Origin: Mucilaginibacter sp. SJ
Lineage (GTDB): Bacteria; Bacteroidota; Bacteroidia; Sphingobacteriales; Sphingobacteriaceae
Reading direction: 5' to 3'
Assembly: GCF_028993635.1 (NCBI RefSeq)
Contig: NZ_CP118631.1
Coordinates: 992,001 to 1,056,000 of the forward strand
Length of the DNA stretch: 64,000 nucleotides
Shown here: one piece after another, positions 9,601-18,116 of the stretch
Layout: every line of letters begins with the position of its first letter
How positions within the stretch are numbered: the first letter of the stretch is position 1
Position numbers and translations under genes: made by a program
Notes under the pieces: model-generated
Databases searched by the model: none
Seen by the model: only the letters and a program-made list of their open reading frames with translations
Told to the model about the DNA's origin: nothing

Positions 9601-10335
9601 CCCAGTGGTATTACCGGCTACCGGTTGCCAGTCGGTCCCCGGCGCACCCTGTTCTGTTACCCGGTTCAATGGCGATGGCTCAAAGTTGGTTACCGCAAAG
9701 GGTTGGGGGTTATACACTATTCCATTGCTTTGCTGGGCTCCGGAAGCTGCTGTACTACCAGCGGGGTAATAAAAATTCAGCACGCCCGCACCTGCTGCAA
9801 GGGCGTCTGCTTTGTACCCGCCATCAGCCGTAGTTGCTGCATAAGGCAGGTATTTTCTTACTTCCCTGCCTAAAACGTCGTAAGTAAAAGGTTGCACTAA
9901 ATCTTTATCTAACGGCGAACCCTTTACCTGGATGTTTTGAAGCTCTCTGCCCAACCCGTCAAAGTATTGTACCGTTTGCATGATATCACAGCTGGTTTTG
10001 CCCGTGGTACTAAATGAGCTCATTGCTGTACGTGGTGTGCTGGTAACGATGTAGTTTTTGCTCTGACTAAAATTGTTTGTTAGCAGTTGGCAGTCGGGAT
10101 TAGCTATATACAAATTTAAGCTGCTACCTGCCGCTGCTGCAAAACTAAACGTAGGATTTAGTGTAATACCCGAATAATTATAATACGAGCCAGCAGCCAA
10201 CGTGGCAGTATACGTTGCCGGCGGCGCCAGGTATGTACCAGTTTGTGCCTTTAAGGCGAGCGCACTAAGTGTAAAGCTCAAAACAAAATAAAATTGTTTG
10301 AGCATTGATTTTATTGTGATATGATTAGCGTTCAT
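6658..10335 (-). CDS. RHS repeat-associated core protein with variable hydrophobic tip
   Basis: The protein has 1225 residues and a signal peptide (FVLSFTLSALALKAQ; an alternative ATG at 10305 gives a shorter leader). Residues ~90-240 resemble the DUF6443 region seen at the head of Bacteroidota RHS proteins (VQYFDGLGRELQNIQVKGSP). Many YD repeats follow (YDALGRVVMTG, YDQLNRLTAGNS, YDANGNIKGMT). The core lies at ~880-978 with YRLIDHLGNNRVTFDQ, YYPFGLN, YDYGARFYDPAIGRWGVPD and YAYVLNNPAG. The last ~245 residues are unlike the core: a polar stretch, then Gly/Ala-rich hydrophobic segments (IVGFAGAGLSYIS, AMAGISVSGFGSLIAGGYF) that could insert in membranes. It is probably a surface-displayed or exported polymorphic effector. 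The genes on both sides read the same way: DUF5977/RHS-like upstream, a 3-TM partner downstream. Confidence 0.9.
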   Translation of the reverse strand: MNANHITIKSMLKQFYFVLSFTLSALALKAQTGTYLAPPATYTATLAAGSYYNYSGITLNPTFSFAAAAGSSLNLYIANPDCQLLTNNFSQSKNYIVTSTPRTAMSSFSTTGKTSCDIMQTVQYFDGLGRELQNIQVKGSPLDKDLVQPFTYDVLGREVRKYLPYAATTADGGYKADALAAGAGVLNFYYPAGSTAASGAQQSNGIVYNPQPFAVTNFEPSPLNRVTEQGAPGTDWQPVAGNTTGHTVKMVYKFNNALPLSDTANSTAVLLYTATVNSDLTRTLSNNNGAVYPANQLSVRVLKDENWKSGRGGTTEEYKDKNGNVVLKRTFNYIGGVLQFLSTYYVYDDFGQLAFVLPPLSSADTGLPVKATLDNLCYQYNYDEQVRLIQKKLPGRDWEFMVYNKLNQPVLTQDGIQRLTNQWTVTKYDALGRVVMTGLWNAGAVMAQSTLQANIYAAVQWDTRDKSDVNIGYVVGNNPAVNSYPAISTYLSINYYDDYSFSNITGLPPVFNTMPSGASSQTTGRLTGRKINVLGTANMLWDVSYYDNLGRNIQTYKQHYLGGGTPNINNYDVITFSYDFTNAVTTTTRKHYNTTSTTTPVLTVANVYVYDHMGRKTQTFEQLNGGTNVLLSEADYNERGQLNIKHLHSTDAGVSFLQNTSYAYNERGWLSKINDPNVAPTPDKLFSMALNYNTPVQANNGSPRYNGSISEQLYNKGSIGQKFVTFGYDQLNRLTAGNSAEAFSENNITYDANGNIKGMTRFGPNSGTLSYIYSGNQLQTVTSNNNSITRNYSYDVNGNATSDGQGSTITYNLLNLPASVPGKNLTYTYDAAGNKLRRVSAGASTDYIGGIQYKADGTIDFIQTEEGHALRSGSNYIYEYRLIDHLGNNRVTFDQTNGKVGEDDYYPFGLNVHRQQNGGNKYLYNNKEFQDQLNVYDYGARFYDPAIGRWGVPDALQEIYESFSPYAYVLNNPAGSVDIDGLWTQTANGWTSDNAQEAQDFYRALQIASNNGGTVQFVNGTGIDNEAFRMISDGGQINLTQIFYNSDGKKAKPMDGAPEISTPNSENVNQGDDYTHDPMFYANAIVGFAGAGLSYISNAHIVNDVYHLQKNGIVRSVFSAVKNNYFVNKSWSEALNDVAKYDKYAKGLALVSAGLTVANVINNRAIKPSDLINGAMAGISVSGFGSLIAGGYFLLDIGFKVTTGKSIGDRIDESLNTPNHALVSW

Positions 10336-10382
10336 TATTTTCAGTTTTAAGGTATTGGTTTTGATAATGGTAATCTGTTATT

Positions 10383-13300
10383 TTAGTAGATCCCAATATT
10401 TTTTTCAGATCCGGTACCATTATTAATATTGACATTACTAAAACTAACATGGTTCCCGGCAACCGCTGTCCTTCCGCCCACATAAAAGTTATGGCTGTTG
10501 CTTGAACCAATGGTAGAAAAAGATACGCTATAAGTACCGGCAGGTAATACAAGTGTAGATGAACCCGGAGGGCATACATAACTTTTGTTATATCCGGTAC
10601 CTGCGGAAAAGTTCAGTCCCGTTGAAAAATTTATCCCGATAGAATCCGATGTGGAGTTACTAAACGTAACTGTTATCGTGATGGCGCATACACAATTGGC
10701 ATTGGCATAATTTTGACCATTTGCGTTAACCTCGTTTTGGGCCTGGTTGTCAGCATCAGCCTGTGAAATAAGCGAACTATAGGTTTGGGCGGGTACAACG
10801 TAATATACCTGTCCTGGTACCGTACCGGCTGCGCAGTTATTCCTTGTAAAGAGAGTAGATAAAGCCGTATTATAATATTTCAGCACACAGGTACCGTTTG
10901 CATTAGCATATGCCTGACCTTTCACATTAATATCGCTCAAAGCCTGCGCATTGGCATCTCCCTGAGATATCAAAGATGTATACTTGCCGACAGGAACTGT
11001 ATAGCTTACCGCCGGACCGGGTATATAATTACCCGCGGGGCAATCATTTTTCAGAAAGCTTGCAGACTGTGCTATATTTGAAATTGGGGCAGCATAATTA
11101 TAGGCATAGTTTTTAATAATATTATTGTTCGGATCTTTAAGATTAACAAGACGTGTAAAGTCGTCATATTCAAAATAGCTGCTTTGATTATTGGCATCGG
11201 TTGTGCTTTCAAGCTCAATTCCTTTGTAATAATTAGCTGTAGTCATTTGTGCGGTTTGCGGGCTTAAAGCTACTTGGTCAACTAAATTACCATTTGTATT
11301 AATGGTTACCGCAGTAATACCGGTTAGTACCCATTTGTATAAATTCCAATTACCGTTAATAGCAGTACTTACGCCATTTACTGTTACTGAACCGCTTCCT
11401 TTTGCCCATAAACTTACATTGTAATTGCCGGATGATAAACCGCTTTTCGTAATAGTACCATTATAGCTTTTTAAACCTGATTTACCTGACAATGATGAAA
11501 TACCGGCCGGCGTGTAAGTCCAATTACCTAAATCATCCGTTTCGAACCCAGAGTAAGCAATCGTACTAAACGATGCATTATCAGCTTTAGCCAGCGTATT
11601 CCCAGATTTATCTAAAATAATAGCAGTTTTAATGCCTCCCTGGTTCTCAAATTCAACAAGCCTGCTCTTGCTATCGTAACTATTATATGTTAAGACAGGT
11701 TTGAAATTATGATCTGCAGGCAACAGAACAGTGCCCGAGAATGAACCAGGGGTGCCCAGCAAAGGCTTTGTCAACCGCGCCGTGTACGTTTTAAGCGGTC
11801 TGATAACTCCACTGCTTAGCGTCTGATATTCCGTAACATTTGATTGTATCAGGTAACTGCCCGAAGGCTTGGTTAGCCACCACTCTGTCAATACCGGCTG
11901 GTCAATGATATTATTAGTAACAAGTGTAGATAACGAACCGCCAAGACTGTAATCAAATGGATAATAAAAATATTTAGTTACTGCATTTCCATCGGAATTT
12001 AGTTGTGACGATGTGCGGGGCAAAAAATAATTCGGATCATACGTATTTTGGGTAAGCAGTTCGCTGGAAGCTGTTTCGGTTGTTGACGGATAGTTATATT
12101 CATGTGTAGCCTTCAACTCCATTCTCCCCGTTACAGGATAATAATTATTGAATTTGTATATGAATCTGATCGCGTAAGGGTCAGAACTCCCACTAGTATT
12201 TAAAACATCAACTTCTCCATCCTTTGACATATATAATGATCTGTAGTTATCATCAATCTTTTGTTGCTGAAATATGTTATATTCATTTACAATCCGCTTG
12301 GTCATCGCCCCGGTTGAAGAAAAATAAGTTGTAGTCACCGGTAGTCCCACAGCCCAGTAAGGCCGGTCCACCGGCCGGTAGGGATAATAATCCTTCGGGC
12401 TCCAAAGAGTAGTATAGCTCAGATCAGAGTACTCATATACAATCTTTCCGTTGTTGCTGCTGCCATTTTGCAGCACTTCTTCCACTCGCCTGTAACCGGC
12501 AAAGCTTCCGTCGATATTGGACAACGGATTTACAGGATTTGTAAACGAAGTTGTTATAGTATATTTTACATGAGGATTAGATGGCCACCCTCCATCATCA
12601 TAGTAACCATTTTTAACAAAAGTAAATTCCGGCGTTTCCCCTATAAAGCCGGAAGACAAACCGTCAGTCTCCACATAATTATATTGTTTGATGATATCAT
12701 TCTGTGGGTCTATCCCGTCATGTAAAATCCGTCTTTTTATACGTAATCCGGCTATAGTTACATTGCCACTACTTCCTCGTTTGTCATTTAACTCGTATTG
12801 AAATTCCTCAGAGCCGCCTGTTGGATAGATGATTCTTTTTAATGCTCCTAGTCTTGCATAATTCAGATCAGGCGTTCTATCTGCAGCCGGCCCCAATGGA
12901 GTGGGTATCACAAAAGCGGTAGCATTTGTTGAAGCAGTGGCGTTGGTTTTCCCATTGTAATAACCCCAAAAATCCAGACCAGCTTCTATGTATGAACTAT
13001 TCACAAAAGTGCTGTGAGGCACAACAGTTTCATTTAAGTTTTGATCTAAAAAATAATCGAAAGCATAAATTGTCTGATTATTATTATTGCTGCTTACCAG
13101 GTCAATAGCATTTAAATAGTCATTCCTTTTCGTAGCAAAATATGTATTTGTTGTGGTTTGTGTATTGGTATAATTGGCAGTAGTGCCGGAATCCCAATAG
13201 AGATATTTCAAATAATAGGATTTTACAATCTCCTGCTGGGGGTTAAGTATATCAATCGATTTTAATAAAGGTGACGTAGCTGGATCGGTACCATCCAAAA

Positions 13301-14282
13301 AATAATTTAGATTAATTTTTGTTTGATCTGAAAAAGTAATACTCTGAAGATCTGCTTCTTTTGCTCCGAGTCCTCCAGAAATTGAAATACTCCCGGATGG
13401 CATGTCTGACCGTTTACTATACACTCCTGTCATTCCGGCTCCTGTCCATATTTGCCTGGGTATATATTGATACGTAATCGATTCTTCGCTAAACGGCGCT
13501 TCTATTTTAGTTAATAACCAAGATGATGGATACTCCTTCATATAATAGACAGCGGTAGGAGTCAGGCCCGGATTAGGATCCTCTTCTTCGGTTACCTCAG
13601 TCTGATTAAAGTAATATTTAATTCCGGCTTCATCAATTATCAGGAACGAGGCTAATTTAAATTCAGTAGTGCTCGTGAAATTGGGAATGACTTTCAATTT
13701 ACTATCAGGTACTACTATCACCTGCTTGTCTTTACCGATATAAAACTTGCCTGATTTCCCCGGAATATTAAATTCAAAAATATCATGCTGTGAATCTGCC
13801 GTTCCGTCAGCATAATTAAAGGTTGGATCAGTATTGGATATCCTACTATCACCATCTGCCTTATATGTTATACCATTGTTGTATAAAACACCATTCCACT
13901 TGGTGATCGGGGTTCCATTTGATGAAGTTTCATTGGTTTGATAATCGTCTGGAATACCCCTTGTATGCCTGACAATGGCTCCACCAGCACGAAGCAGCCA
14001 GCCCCTCCCTGTTATATTAGTATATTCACTCGCTTTAATACCACCGGCACCGGTATAAGCCATGTGCATGCTGAAATCCAAAACCGACATCTTTTTTTCA
14101 TATAATGGCAAATCTATATTCGCCATCCCAGTGAAGTTATTCATTGGTATATTGTCAATCTTGCTGAATGCATATGCATTCGGCGAGTGCATACTAAAAT
14201 TATGCGTATAATCAGATTGGGCCTGGAGGGTTCCCTGTATAAATGAAGTAAAAAATAATACCAGTAATAAACGGTAAAACAT
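10383..14282 (-). CDS. Large secreted RHS-like protein with two DUF5977 repeats
   Basis: The protein has 1299 residues with a clear signal peptide (LLLVLFFTSFIQGTLQAQ). The N-terminal ~500 residues read like the head of Bacteroidota RHS/SpvB-type proteins (GMANIDLPLYEKK, AYTGAGGIKASEY, GRGWLLRAGGAIVR). Weak RHS repeats appear around residues 1040-1070 (YFEYDDFTRLVNLKDPNNN). Two tandem DUF5977 units follow at ~1074-1130 and ~1140-1198, each with a Cys pair and a Y-x-V-P ... Y-x-S-L-I-S-Q-x-D-A signature. The C-terminus is a Ser/Gly-rich beta domain. The RHS gene begins 47 bp after its stop. It probably forms the shell or surface partner of the downstream RHS protein; that partnership is inferred from gene order. 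Confidence 0.85.
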   Translation of the reverse strand: MFYRLLLVLFFTSFIQGTLQAQSDYTHNFSMHSPNAYAFSKIDNIPMNNFTGMANIDLPLYEKKMSVLDFSMHMAYTGAGGIKASEYTNITGRGWLLRAGGAIVRHTRGIPDDYQTNETSSNGTPITKWNGVLYNNGITYKADGDSRISNTDPTFNYADGTADSQHDIFEFNIPGKSGKFYIGKDKQVIVVPDSKLKVIPNFTSTTEFKLASFLIIDEAGIKYYFNQTEVTEEEDPNPGLTPTAVYYMKEYPSSWLLTKIEAPFSEESITYQYIPRQIWTGAGMTGVYSKRSDMPSGSISISGGLGAKEADLQSITFSDQTKINLNYFLDGTDPATSPLLKSIDILNPQQEIVKSYYLKYLYWDSGTTANYTNTQTTTNTYFATKRNDYLNAIDLVSSNNNNQTIYAFDYFLDQNLNETVVPHSTFVNSSYIEAGLDFWGYYNGKTNATASTNATAFVIPTPLGPAADRTPDLNYARLGALKRIIYPTGGSEEFQYELNDKRGSSGNVTIAGLRIKRRILHDGIDPQNDIIKQYNYVETDGLSSGFIGETPEFTFVKNGYYDDGGWPSNPHVKYTITTSFTNPVNPLSNIDGSFAGYRRVEEVLQNGSSNNGKIVYEYSDLSYTTLWSPKDYYPYRPVDRPYWAVGLPVTTTYFSSTGAMTKRIVNEYNIFQQQKIDDNYRSLYMSKDGEVDVLNTSGSSDPYAIRFIYKFNNYYPVTGRMELKATHEYNYPSTTETASSELLTQNTYDPNYFLPRTSSQLNSDGNAVTKYFYYPFDYSLGGSLSTLVTNNIIDQPVLTEWWLTKPSGSYLIQSNVTEYQTLSSGVIRPLKTYTARLTKPLLGTPGSFSGTVLLPADHNFKPVLTYNSYDSKSRLVEFENQGGIKTAIILDKSGNTLAKADNASFSTIAYSGFETDDLGNWTYTPAGISSLSGKSGLKSYNGTITKSGLSSGNYNVSLWAKGSGSVTVNGVSTAINGNWNLYKWVLTGITAVTINTNGNLVDQVALSPQTAQMTTANYYKGIELESTTDANNQSSYFEYDDFTRLVNLKDPNNNIIKNYAYNYAAPISNIAQSASFLKNDCPAGNYIPGPAVSYTVPVGKYTSLISQGDANAQALSDINVKGQAYANANGTCVLKYYNTALSTLFTRNNCAAGTVPGQVYYVVPAQTYSSLISQADADNQAQNEVNANGQNYANANCVCAITITVTFSNSTSDSIGINFSTGLNFSAGTGYNKSYVCPPGSSTLVLPAGTYSVSFSTIGSSNSHNFYVGGRTAVAGNHVSFSNVNINNGTGSEKNIGIY

Positions 14283-14421
14283 AGTCTTTAGGTTAAAGTG
14301 AGTGAAAAGGCTTTATTATGTAAAATTATGTTGCTTGTTACAATTGTTGCATTCATTAAATCAACATGTCGTGAAAAGCTATCGATAACAATTAATCGGT
14401 TTATATTTATGATTGAAACAT

Positions 14422-15327
14422 TTATTTGATTTTGTTGGCAAGTAGCTCCATTTTCTTGTTTAACCGATCAATTTGTTCCTGCTGTATTTTTAGTTTTGTC
14501 TCAAGAGCATAATTATTTTGTGATTGGGCTTTCACCTCTTTATCCTTCTCAATCAAATACAAAGTCAATTCTTCCACCTTTTTGAGTAACAGCTTATTCA
14601 TCTCGCCAAGATCTTGCCCATCCTTTGCGATTTCCTGTTCTGAGGGTATTTCAGGCAAATGCTGGTGTTGATCAATATAAGTTTTAACTTCTGATAGGGG
14701 CGGCAGCTGATAGCTTGGTTTGAAGACATAGTCAGGCCATACATTATTAAGCTTAACTGTTACTGATGTTGCAATAGCACTGCCGTTTACCGCAAACTTG
14801 TAGCCTTTGGTATCATTTGTATTTATGGCTATATTCCCATTGGCGTCGGTAATTAATACAGGCAATATAGCCGGCGTAATATCGGTACCAATTGGTGTTT
14901 GGGAAGTAATGGTTTGCAATTGTGATTGCGCACCATTACCCAATTTACAAGACTTAACGGAGAACGCTGGCCAGTCCAGGGTACTGATAATATATATATC
15001 AGTATTACCGTTTGGATTGGCATAGGCTTTTATTGTGAAAGCGCTTGTAGCATTGCCATTTGTTACCTGGTGAATAATTAATCCCCCGCGATTACCTACA
15101 TAATAGGTAGTTACTCCAGTGTTATTTGAACCCCAGCCACCGCCAAAAACATCTATTTGCAATTTGGCAGCATTAGAATCGTTATCAGGCGGAAGACTGC
15201 CAACTAATAAAGATACCCTGGCGGTGCCTCCTACATACTCATATGAGTATTGCGCATGCACTAAGCCGGGTAGTGAAATTAAGCCCAACAAAAATAATAC
15301 TACTTTAAAAAAGTCTATTTTATTCAT
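14422..15327 (-). CDS. Secreted tail-fibre-like protein, paralogue 1
   Basis: The protein has 301 residues with a signal peptide (VVLFLLGLISLPGLVHAQ). A beta-rich N-terminal part is followed by the widespread Bacteroidota C-terminal module: WPDYVFKPSYQLPPLSEVK, HLPEIPSEQEI, GEMNKLLLKKVEELTLYL, then a coiled coil to the end. Phage tail-fibre and adhesin-like proteins share this module, which probably forms a trimeric stalk. The ATG overlaps the end of the preceding paralogue by 8 bp, so both lie in one operon. Its C-terminal 60-70 codons are strongly similar at DNA level to the upstream paralogue, which points to tandem duplication. The ligand is unknown. Confidence 0.85.
   Translation of the reverse strand: MNKIDFFKVVLFLLGLISLPGLVHAQYSYEYVGGTARVSLLVGSLPPDNDSNAAKLQIDVFGGGWGSNNTGVTTYYVGNRGGLIIHQVTNGNATSAFTIKAYANPNGNTDIYIISTLDWPAFSVKSCKLGNGAQSQLQTITSQTPIGTDITPAILPVLITDANGNIAINTNDTKGYKFAVNGSAIATSVTVKLNNVWPDYVFKPSYQLPPLSEVKTYIDQHQHLPEIPSEQEIAKDGQDLGEMNKLLLKKVEELTLYLIEKDKEVKAQSQNNYALETKLKIQQEQIDRLNKKMELLANKIK
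14555..14770 (-). repeat. Tandem gene-duplication repeat, copy A
   Basis: This block encodes the C-terminal module of paralogue 1. It aligns without large gaps to copy B about 826 bp to the right, by eye roughly four bases in five identical. The ends are approximate. Confidence 0.65.
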
Positions 15328-16243
15328 GTGATTTATTTATTTGTGATTCAAGTTTTTCTATCCTTTTATTTTGTTCTATTAGGTACAGAGTCAGTTCTTC
15401 TACCTTCTTTAACAAAAGTTTGTTCATCTCCCCAAGGTTCTGCCCCTCGTTGGCGATTTCCTTTTCTGAAGGTATTTCCGGTAAATGTTGGTTTTGGTCG
15501 ATGTAAGTTTTAACTTCTGATAAAGACGGTAGCTGATAGGTTGGTTTGAAGACGTAGTCGGGCCACGCACTTTTTAATTTTACAGTAACTGATTCAGCTA
15601 TTATACCACCGGCAACTGCCAGCTTATTGGTACCCATACTGGTTGTAAACTGACCAAGCTGCAACCTTCCGTCACCTGTCAGCCACATAAGCAGGTTTTC
15701 AGTATTGCTGTTATTGTGATTATAAAAAGCAAAACCTCCTGTATTTCCAGCGCCCTGGTTGGAAATAAAATCTGTTTCACCTGCTCCTGCAGTTCTATTC
15801 CAGCCTATTAAAACCTTGCTTGAGTTTGCCAAGAAGTTAGTGTTTACACCATCCAGATTGGTATTTCCCCCAAGCAAAGCGCCGTTTACATCCAAACTCA
15901 TCGCCGGTGTAGTTGTATTTATGCCAACTTTGCCGGCAAAATAGCCTTGGCCATCGGCTCTAACACTGAAATTGACATTGCCATTGGTAACACCATCATA
16001 ATAATAATTGGACGTTCCTGTTGGGTTGTCTGTCCATGCCCTGAATATTCCGGCAGATGGAAAAGCATAGGTTGATCCTAATTGATGACCAGTAAAAAAT
16101 ACTTGTCCTACCGAAGTCTGTGCTACTATTTTCGTATTGCTGTTCAGCGCATCGTTGGCGTCAACAGTTACAGTCTTCGTTTGCGCAAACGCCATATGTA
16201 CTCCGGCCGAGACCACCAATGCCATTAAAAAAATTCTTTTCAT
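15320..16243 (-). CDS. Secreted tail-fibre-like protein, paralogue 2
   Basis: The protein has 307 residues with a signal peptide (IFLMALVVSAGVHMAFAQ). The middle carries head-fibre-like repeats with VGINTTTPAMSLDVNGAL, the short beta pattern (GIGT.TP...L.V.G) typical of trimeric fibres. It ends in the WPDYVFKPTYQLPSLSEVK / HLPEIPSEKEI / GEMNKLLLKKVEELTLYL module and a short coiled coil. The start codon overlaps the stop of the upstream frameshifted paralogue as ATGA, so translation was coupled. Likely extracellular or surface location; the binding target is unknown. Confidence 0.85.
   Translation of the reverse strand: MKRIFLMALVVSAGVHMAFAQTKTVTVDANDALNSNTKIVAQTSVGQVFFTGHQLGSTYAFPSAGIFRAWTDNPTGTSNYYYDGVTNGNVNFSVRADGQGYFAGKVGINTTTPAMSLDVNGALLGGNTNLDGVNTNFLANSSKVLIGWNRTAGAGETDFISNQGAGNTGGFAFYNHNNSNTENLLMWLTGDGRLQLGQFTTSMGTNKLAVAGGIIAESVTVKLKSAWPDYVFKPTYQLPSLSEVKTYIDQNQHLPEIPSEKEIANEGQNLGEMNKLLLKKVEELTLYLIEQNKRIEKLESQINKSHE
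15381..15596 (-). repeat. Tandem gene-duplication repeat, copy B
   Basis: Partner of copy A at 14555-14770; it encodes the C-terminal fibre module of paralogue 2. Confidence 0.65.
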
Positions 16244-17315
16244 CGTTTATTCTGTTTACTTTTTAGTTGTTTAACCTCTTTTTTCAGGATTGTTATCTCT
16301 TCTTTAGCCTCAATCATGTATAGCGTCATTTCTTCCATCTTTTTAAGCAAAATCTTATTAGCCTCGCTAACATCAAGACCGGTTTTGATCATCTCGGCCT
16401 CCGATGGGACTCCAGGTAGATGCTTGTTTTCCCGGATATAGCTTTTAACCTCATTCAAGGCCGGTAGCCTGTAATCCTTTTTGAAAACATAGTCAGACCA
16501 TCCATTCAGGTCGATCACTACAGACTTAGCATGAATGGTACCATTAACAGACAGCTTCTGGTCAGGCGTTAGGGTGCCGACGCCAATATTCCCGGCTCCG
16601 TCAATAATAAGGTCATTCCCATAATACCATTGGGCACCAGTCCCCAGTTTATCAAAACTTCGCCGGGTCCCTAAGATCATTTTCCCGGTGGCATTACTGT
16701 TGCTTGTATTTCCCGCTACGGTTATTATCCTTGCCTGCCCCCAGGCGTTACTACCATCCGTATTAGCGGGAATAACGAATTCCAACTGAGCCCCTAAAGT
16801 TGTTGACCTGCCCCCGTGTTGGCCTGGATGGCCACATCATTATTATTGATGCTAATACTGTTACCACCGTCTATGGAAACACCATTTCCAACTAAATGTA
16901 AACGTGCAATAGGACCTGTCGTGCCAACACCCACATTACCGTTGTAAGTCCAGGTCATGGCGTGCTGATCGGGGATGTCATTTTGGTTACTGCCTCCATT
17001 GATAAATAAATCCACCTGTGATCCCCATACATTAGGGCCTCCGTGCCCTATTCTGAATTCCGCACTTTCATTGTAAGTATAACCGGAGGTACCTAATCTG
17101 GAAAGTTTAAAAACCGATTTGGTTGGTGCTAAAGCACCACCTGGTTTGCTTGTTGTTAGCTCTACAATCTGTAGATTACTTGAAGGTGTCGCTGTGCCAA
17201 TACCTATCGCATTTGCAGTTGACGTAACAGTATTTGTTCCATTAGTTATCCACTGGGCATGTACCAATGAGGGACAGGTTAAAAATAGCAATAGTAAAAA
17301 GTTACTTTTATTCAT
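16240..17315 (-). pseudogene. Tail-fibre-like protein, paralogue 3, split by a one-base frameshift
   Basis: The 5' part (17315-16794) has a signal peptide (FLLLLFLTCPSLVHAQ) and fibre repeats (AIGIGTATPSSNLQIVE, GNVGVGTTGPIARLHLVG), then stops after GAGQQL. The 3' part (to 16240) continues in another frame with GAQLEFVIPANTDG, IGVGTLTPDQKLSVNG and the WSDYVFKKDYRLPALNEVK / HLPGVPSEAEM / EANKILLKKMEEMTLYM module. Adding one C to the C5 run at 16811-16815 would give a continuous protein of about 358 residues (ANTGGRSTTLGAQLEF). The indel could be a real pseudogenising mutation, a homopolymer phase switch, or a sequencing error. This is the first gene of the leftward RHS operon. Confidence 0.75.
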
Positions 17316-17531
17316 GATGGTTGTAGTAAATGCTTATTTATAGCTTTAGGTCCGTGTTCAATCTGCAAGCGATAGATTATTGCTATTTATTGATTAGTTA
17401 AGAAATAAAATAAAAAGTTGGCAAATGGTTATCTACTCTTTTGCAACAAAAAGAAACTAATACCGAAAAGATGAAGCGTGGGTATCTATACCGAGCCTTG
17501 ATAATGTTGAACTAAAATTGAAAATATCAAT

Positions 17532-17669
17532 TTACATAACTCCGGCTGGCCGATATATGATGTTCTGATAACAAAAATTAGTCCCCATTAACAAAGAATA
17601 ATATCCTGGCTGGTTTAATAACGGTGAGAGCCATGCCGAGGTTAGCAAGGCGACGTTTAATTGTTTCAT
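17532..17669 (-). CDS. Short open frame, possibly a truncated gene start
   Basis: ATG at 17669 opens 45 codons (MKQLNVALLTSAWL...). The start resembles a leader peptide (basic, then hydrophobic), and a second frame just downstream (MALTVIKPARIL) suggests a frameshift. It lies about 27 nt below a predicted promoter. It is probably the stub of a secreted-protein gene rather than a functional peptide. Confidence 0.25.
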   Translation of the reverse strand: MKQLNVALLTSAWLSPLLNQPGYYSLLMGTNFCYQNIIYRPAGVM

Positions 17670-17702
17670 TATTGTGATGGTTTAGATAAATAATATTTGT
17701 TA

Positions 17703-17736
17703 CAAAGATATCAATTAAGCGAAAATTGCAAGCAAA
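17703..17736 (-). promoter_or_regulatory. Bacteroidota-type promoter match
   Basis: On the minus strand TATCTTTG (17710-17703) matches the -7 consensus TAnnTTTG, with TTTG (17736-17733) 22 bp upstream as a -33 element. It points at the short frame starting at 17669. Confidence 0.4.
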
Positions 17737-17875
17737 TTCTAAATATTATCTTTTCAACAATTATGTCGATGCTTTCTAAGCATATAGCAAAATAGGCAAC
17801 TATTAAAGCATCACACCGCTTACTTCATAAAAAAAGTTGTCAATAAAATTGACAACTTGCCTAAAATAGTACTCT

Positions 17876-17935
17876 AAACCGGAGTCGAACCGACAAGCTT
17901 CCGATGCGCGTTACCGACCAGCGCGTCTTTGGATT
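17876..17935 (-). other. Degenerate tRNA-like sequence
   Basis: On the minus strand CGGTTCGACTCCGG resembles a T-arm, preceded by a 7-bp stem with an 11-nt loop (GACGCGC...GCGCATC) in the anticodon-arm position. The D-arm and the 5' acceptor strand are not recognisable and no CCA follows. I treat it as a relic, not a functional tRNA. Confidence 0.3.
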
Positions 17936-17948
17936 CTTTTGTGTTAGG

Positions 17949-17983
17949 TTTGCAATTTTTCTATTTTAAAATAGTTATCTTTG
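17949..17983 (+). promoter_or_regulatory. Orphan Bacteroidota-type promoter match
   Basis: TTTG (17949-17952) and TATCTTTG (17976-17983) lie 23 bp apart, with the palindrome CTATTTTAAAATAG (17961-17974) between them. No reading frame follows before the tRNA-Ser scar, so whatever it drove has been lost. Confidence 0.35.
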
Positions 17984-18093
17984 TTTAATAAGCACAAGCG
18001 ATTTGGTTCTATAAAGGTGATCTATTAGGTGACCTCTAATTGAATAAAAATACAAAACATTGGTTTACAGCAGAAGTTAAACAAGTTATTGTT

Positions 18094-18109
18094 CCCTAAC
18101 TCTCCGCCA
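18094..18109 (+). other. tRNA-Ser 3'-end match, putative attachment-site scar
   Basis: CCCTAACTCTCCGCCA reads as the 3' T-stem, a 7-base acceptor strand (ACTCTCC), discriminator G and CCA of a bacterial tRNA-Ser. No tRNA body lies upstream, but a terminator follows 7 bp later, as it would after a native tRNA gene. Integrases commonly duplicate such 3' ends, so this may mark the right boundary of an element lying to the left. Confidence 0.5.
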
Positions 18110-18116
18110 AGTATCT

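Noticed and set aside
17532..17669. A real secreted small peptide gene
   Set aside because: Kept only as a low-confidence frame: a probable frameshift after the leader and no family match, so it looks like a stub.
17876..17935. A functional tRNA gene
   Set aside because: D-arm and acceptor pairing are missing and no CCA end is present.
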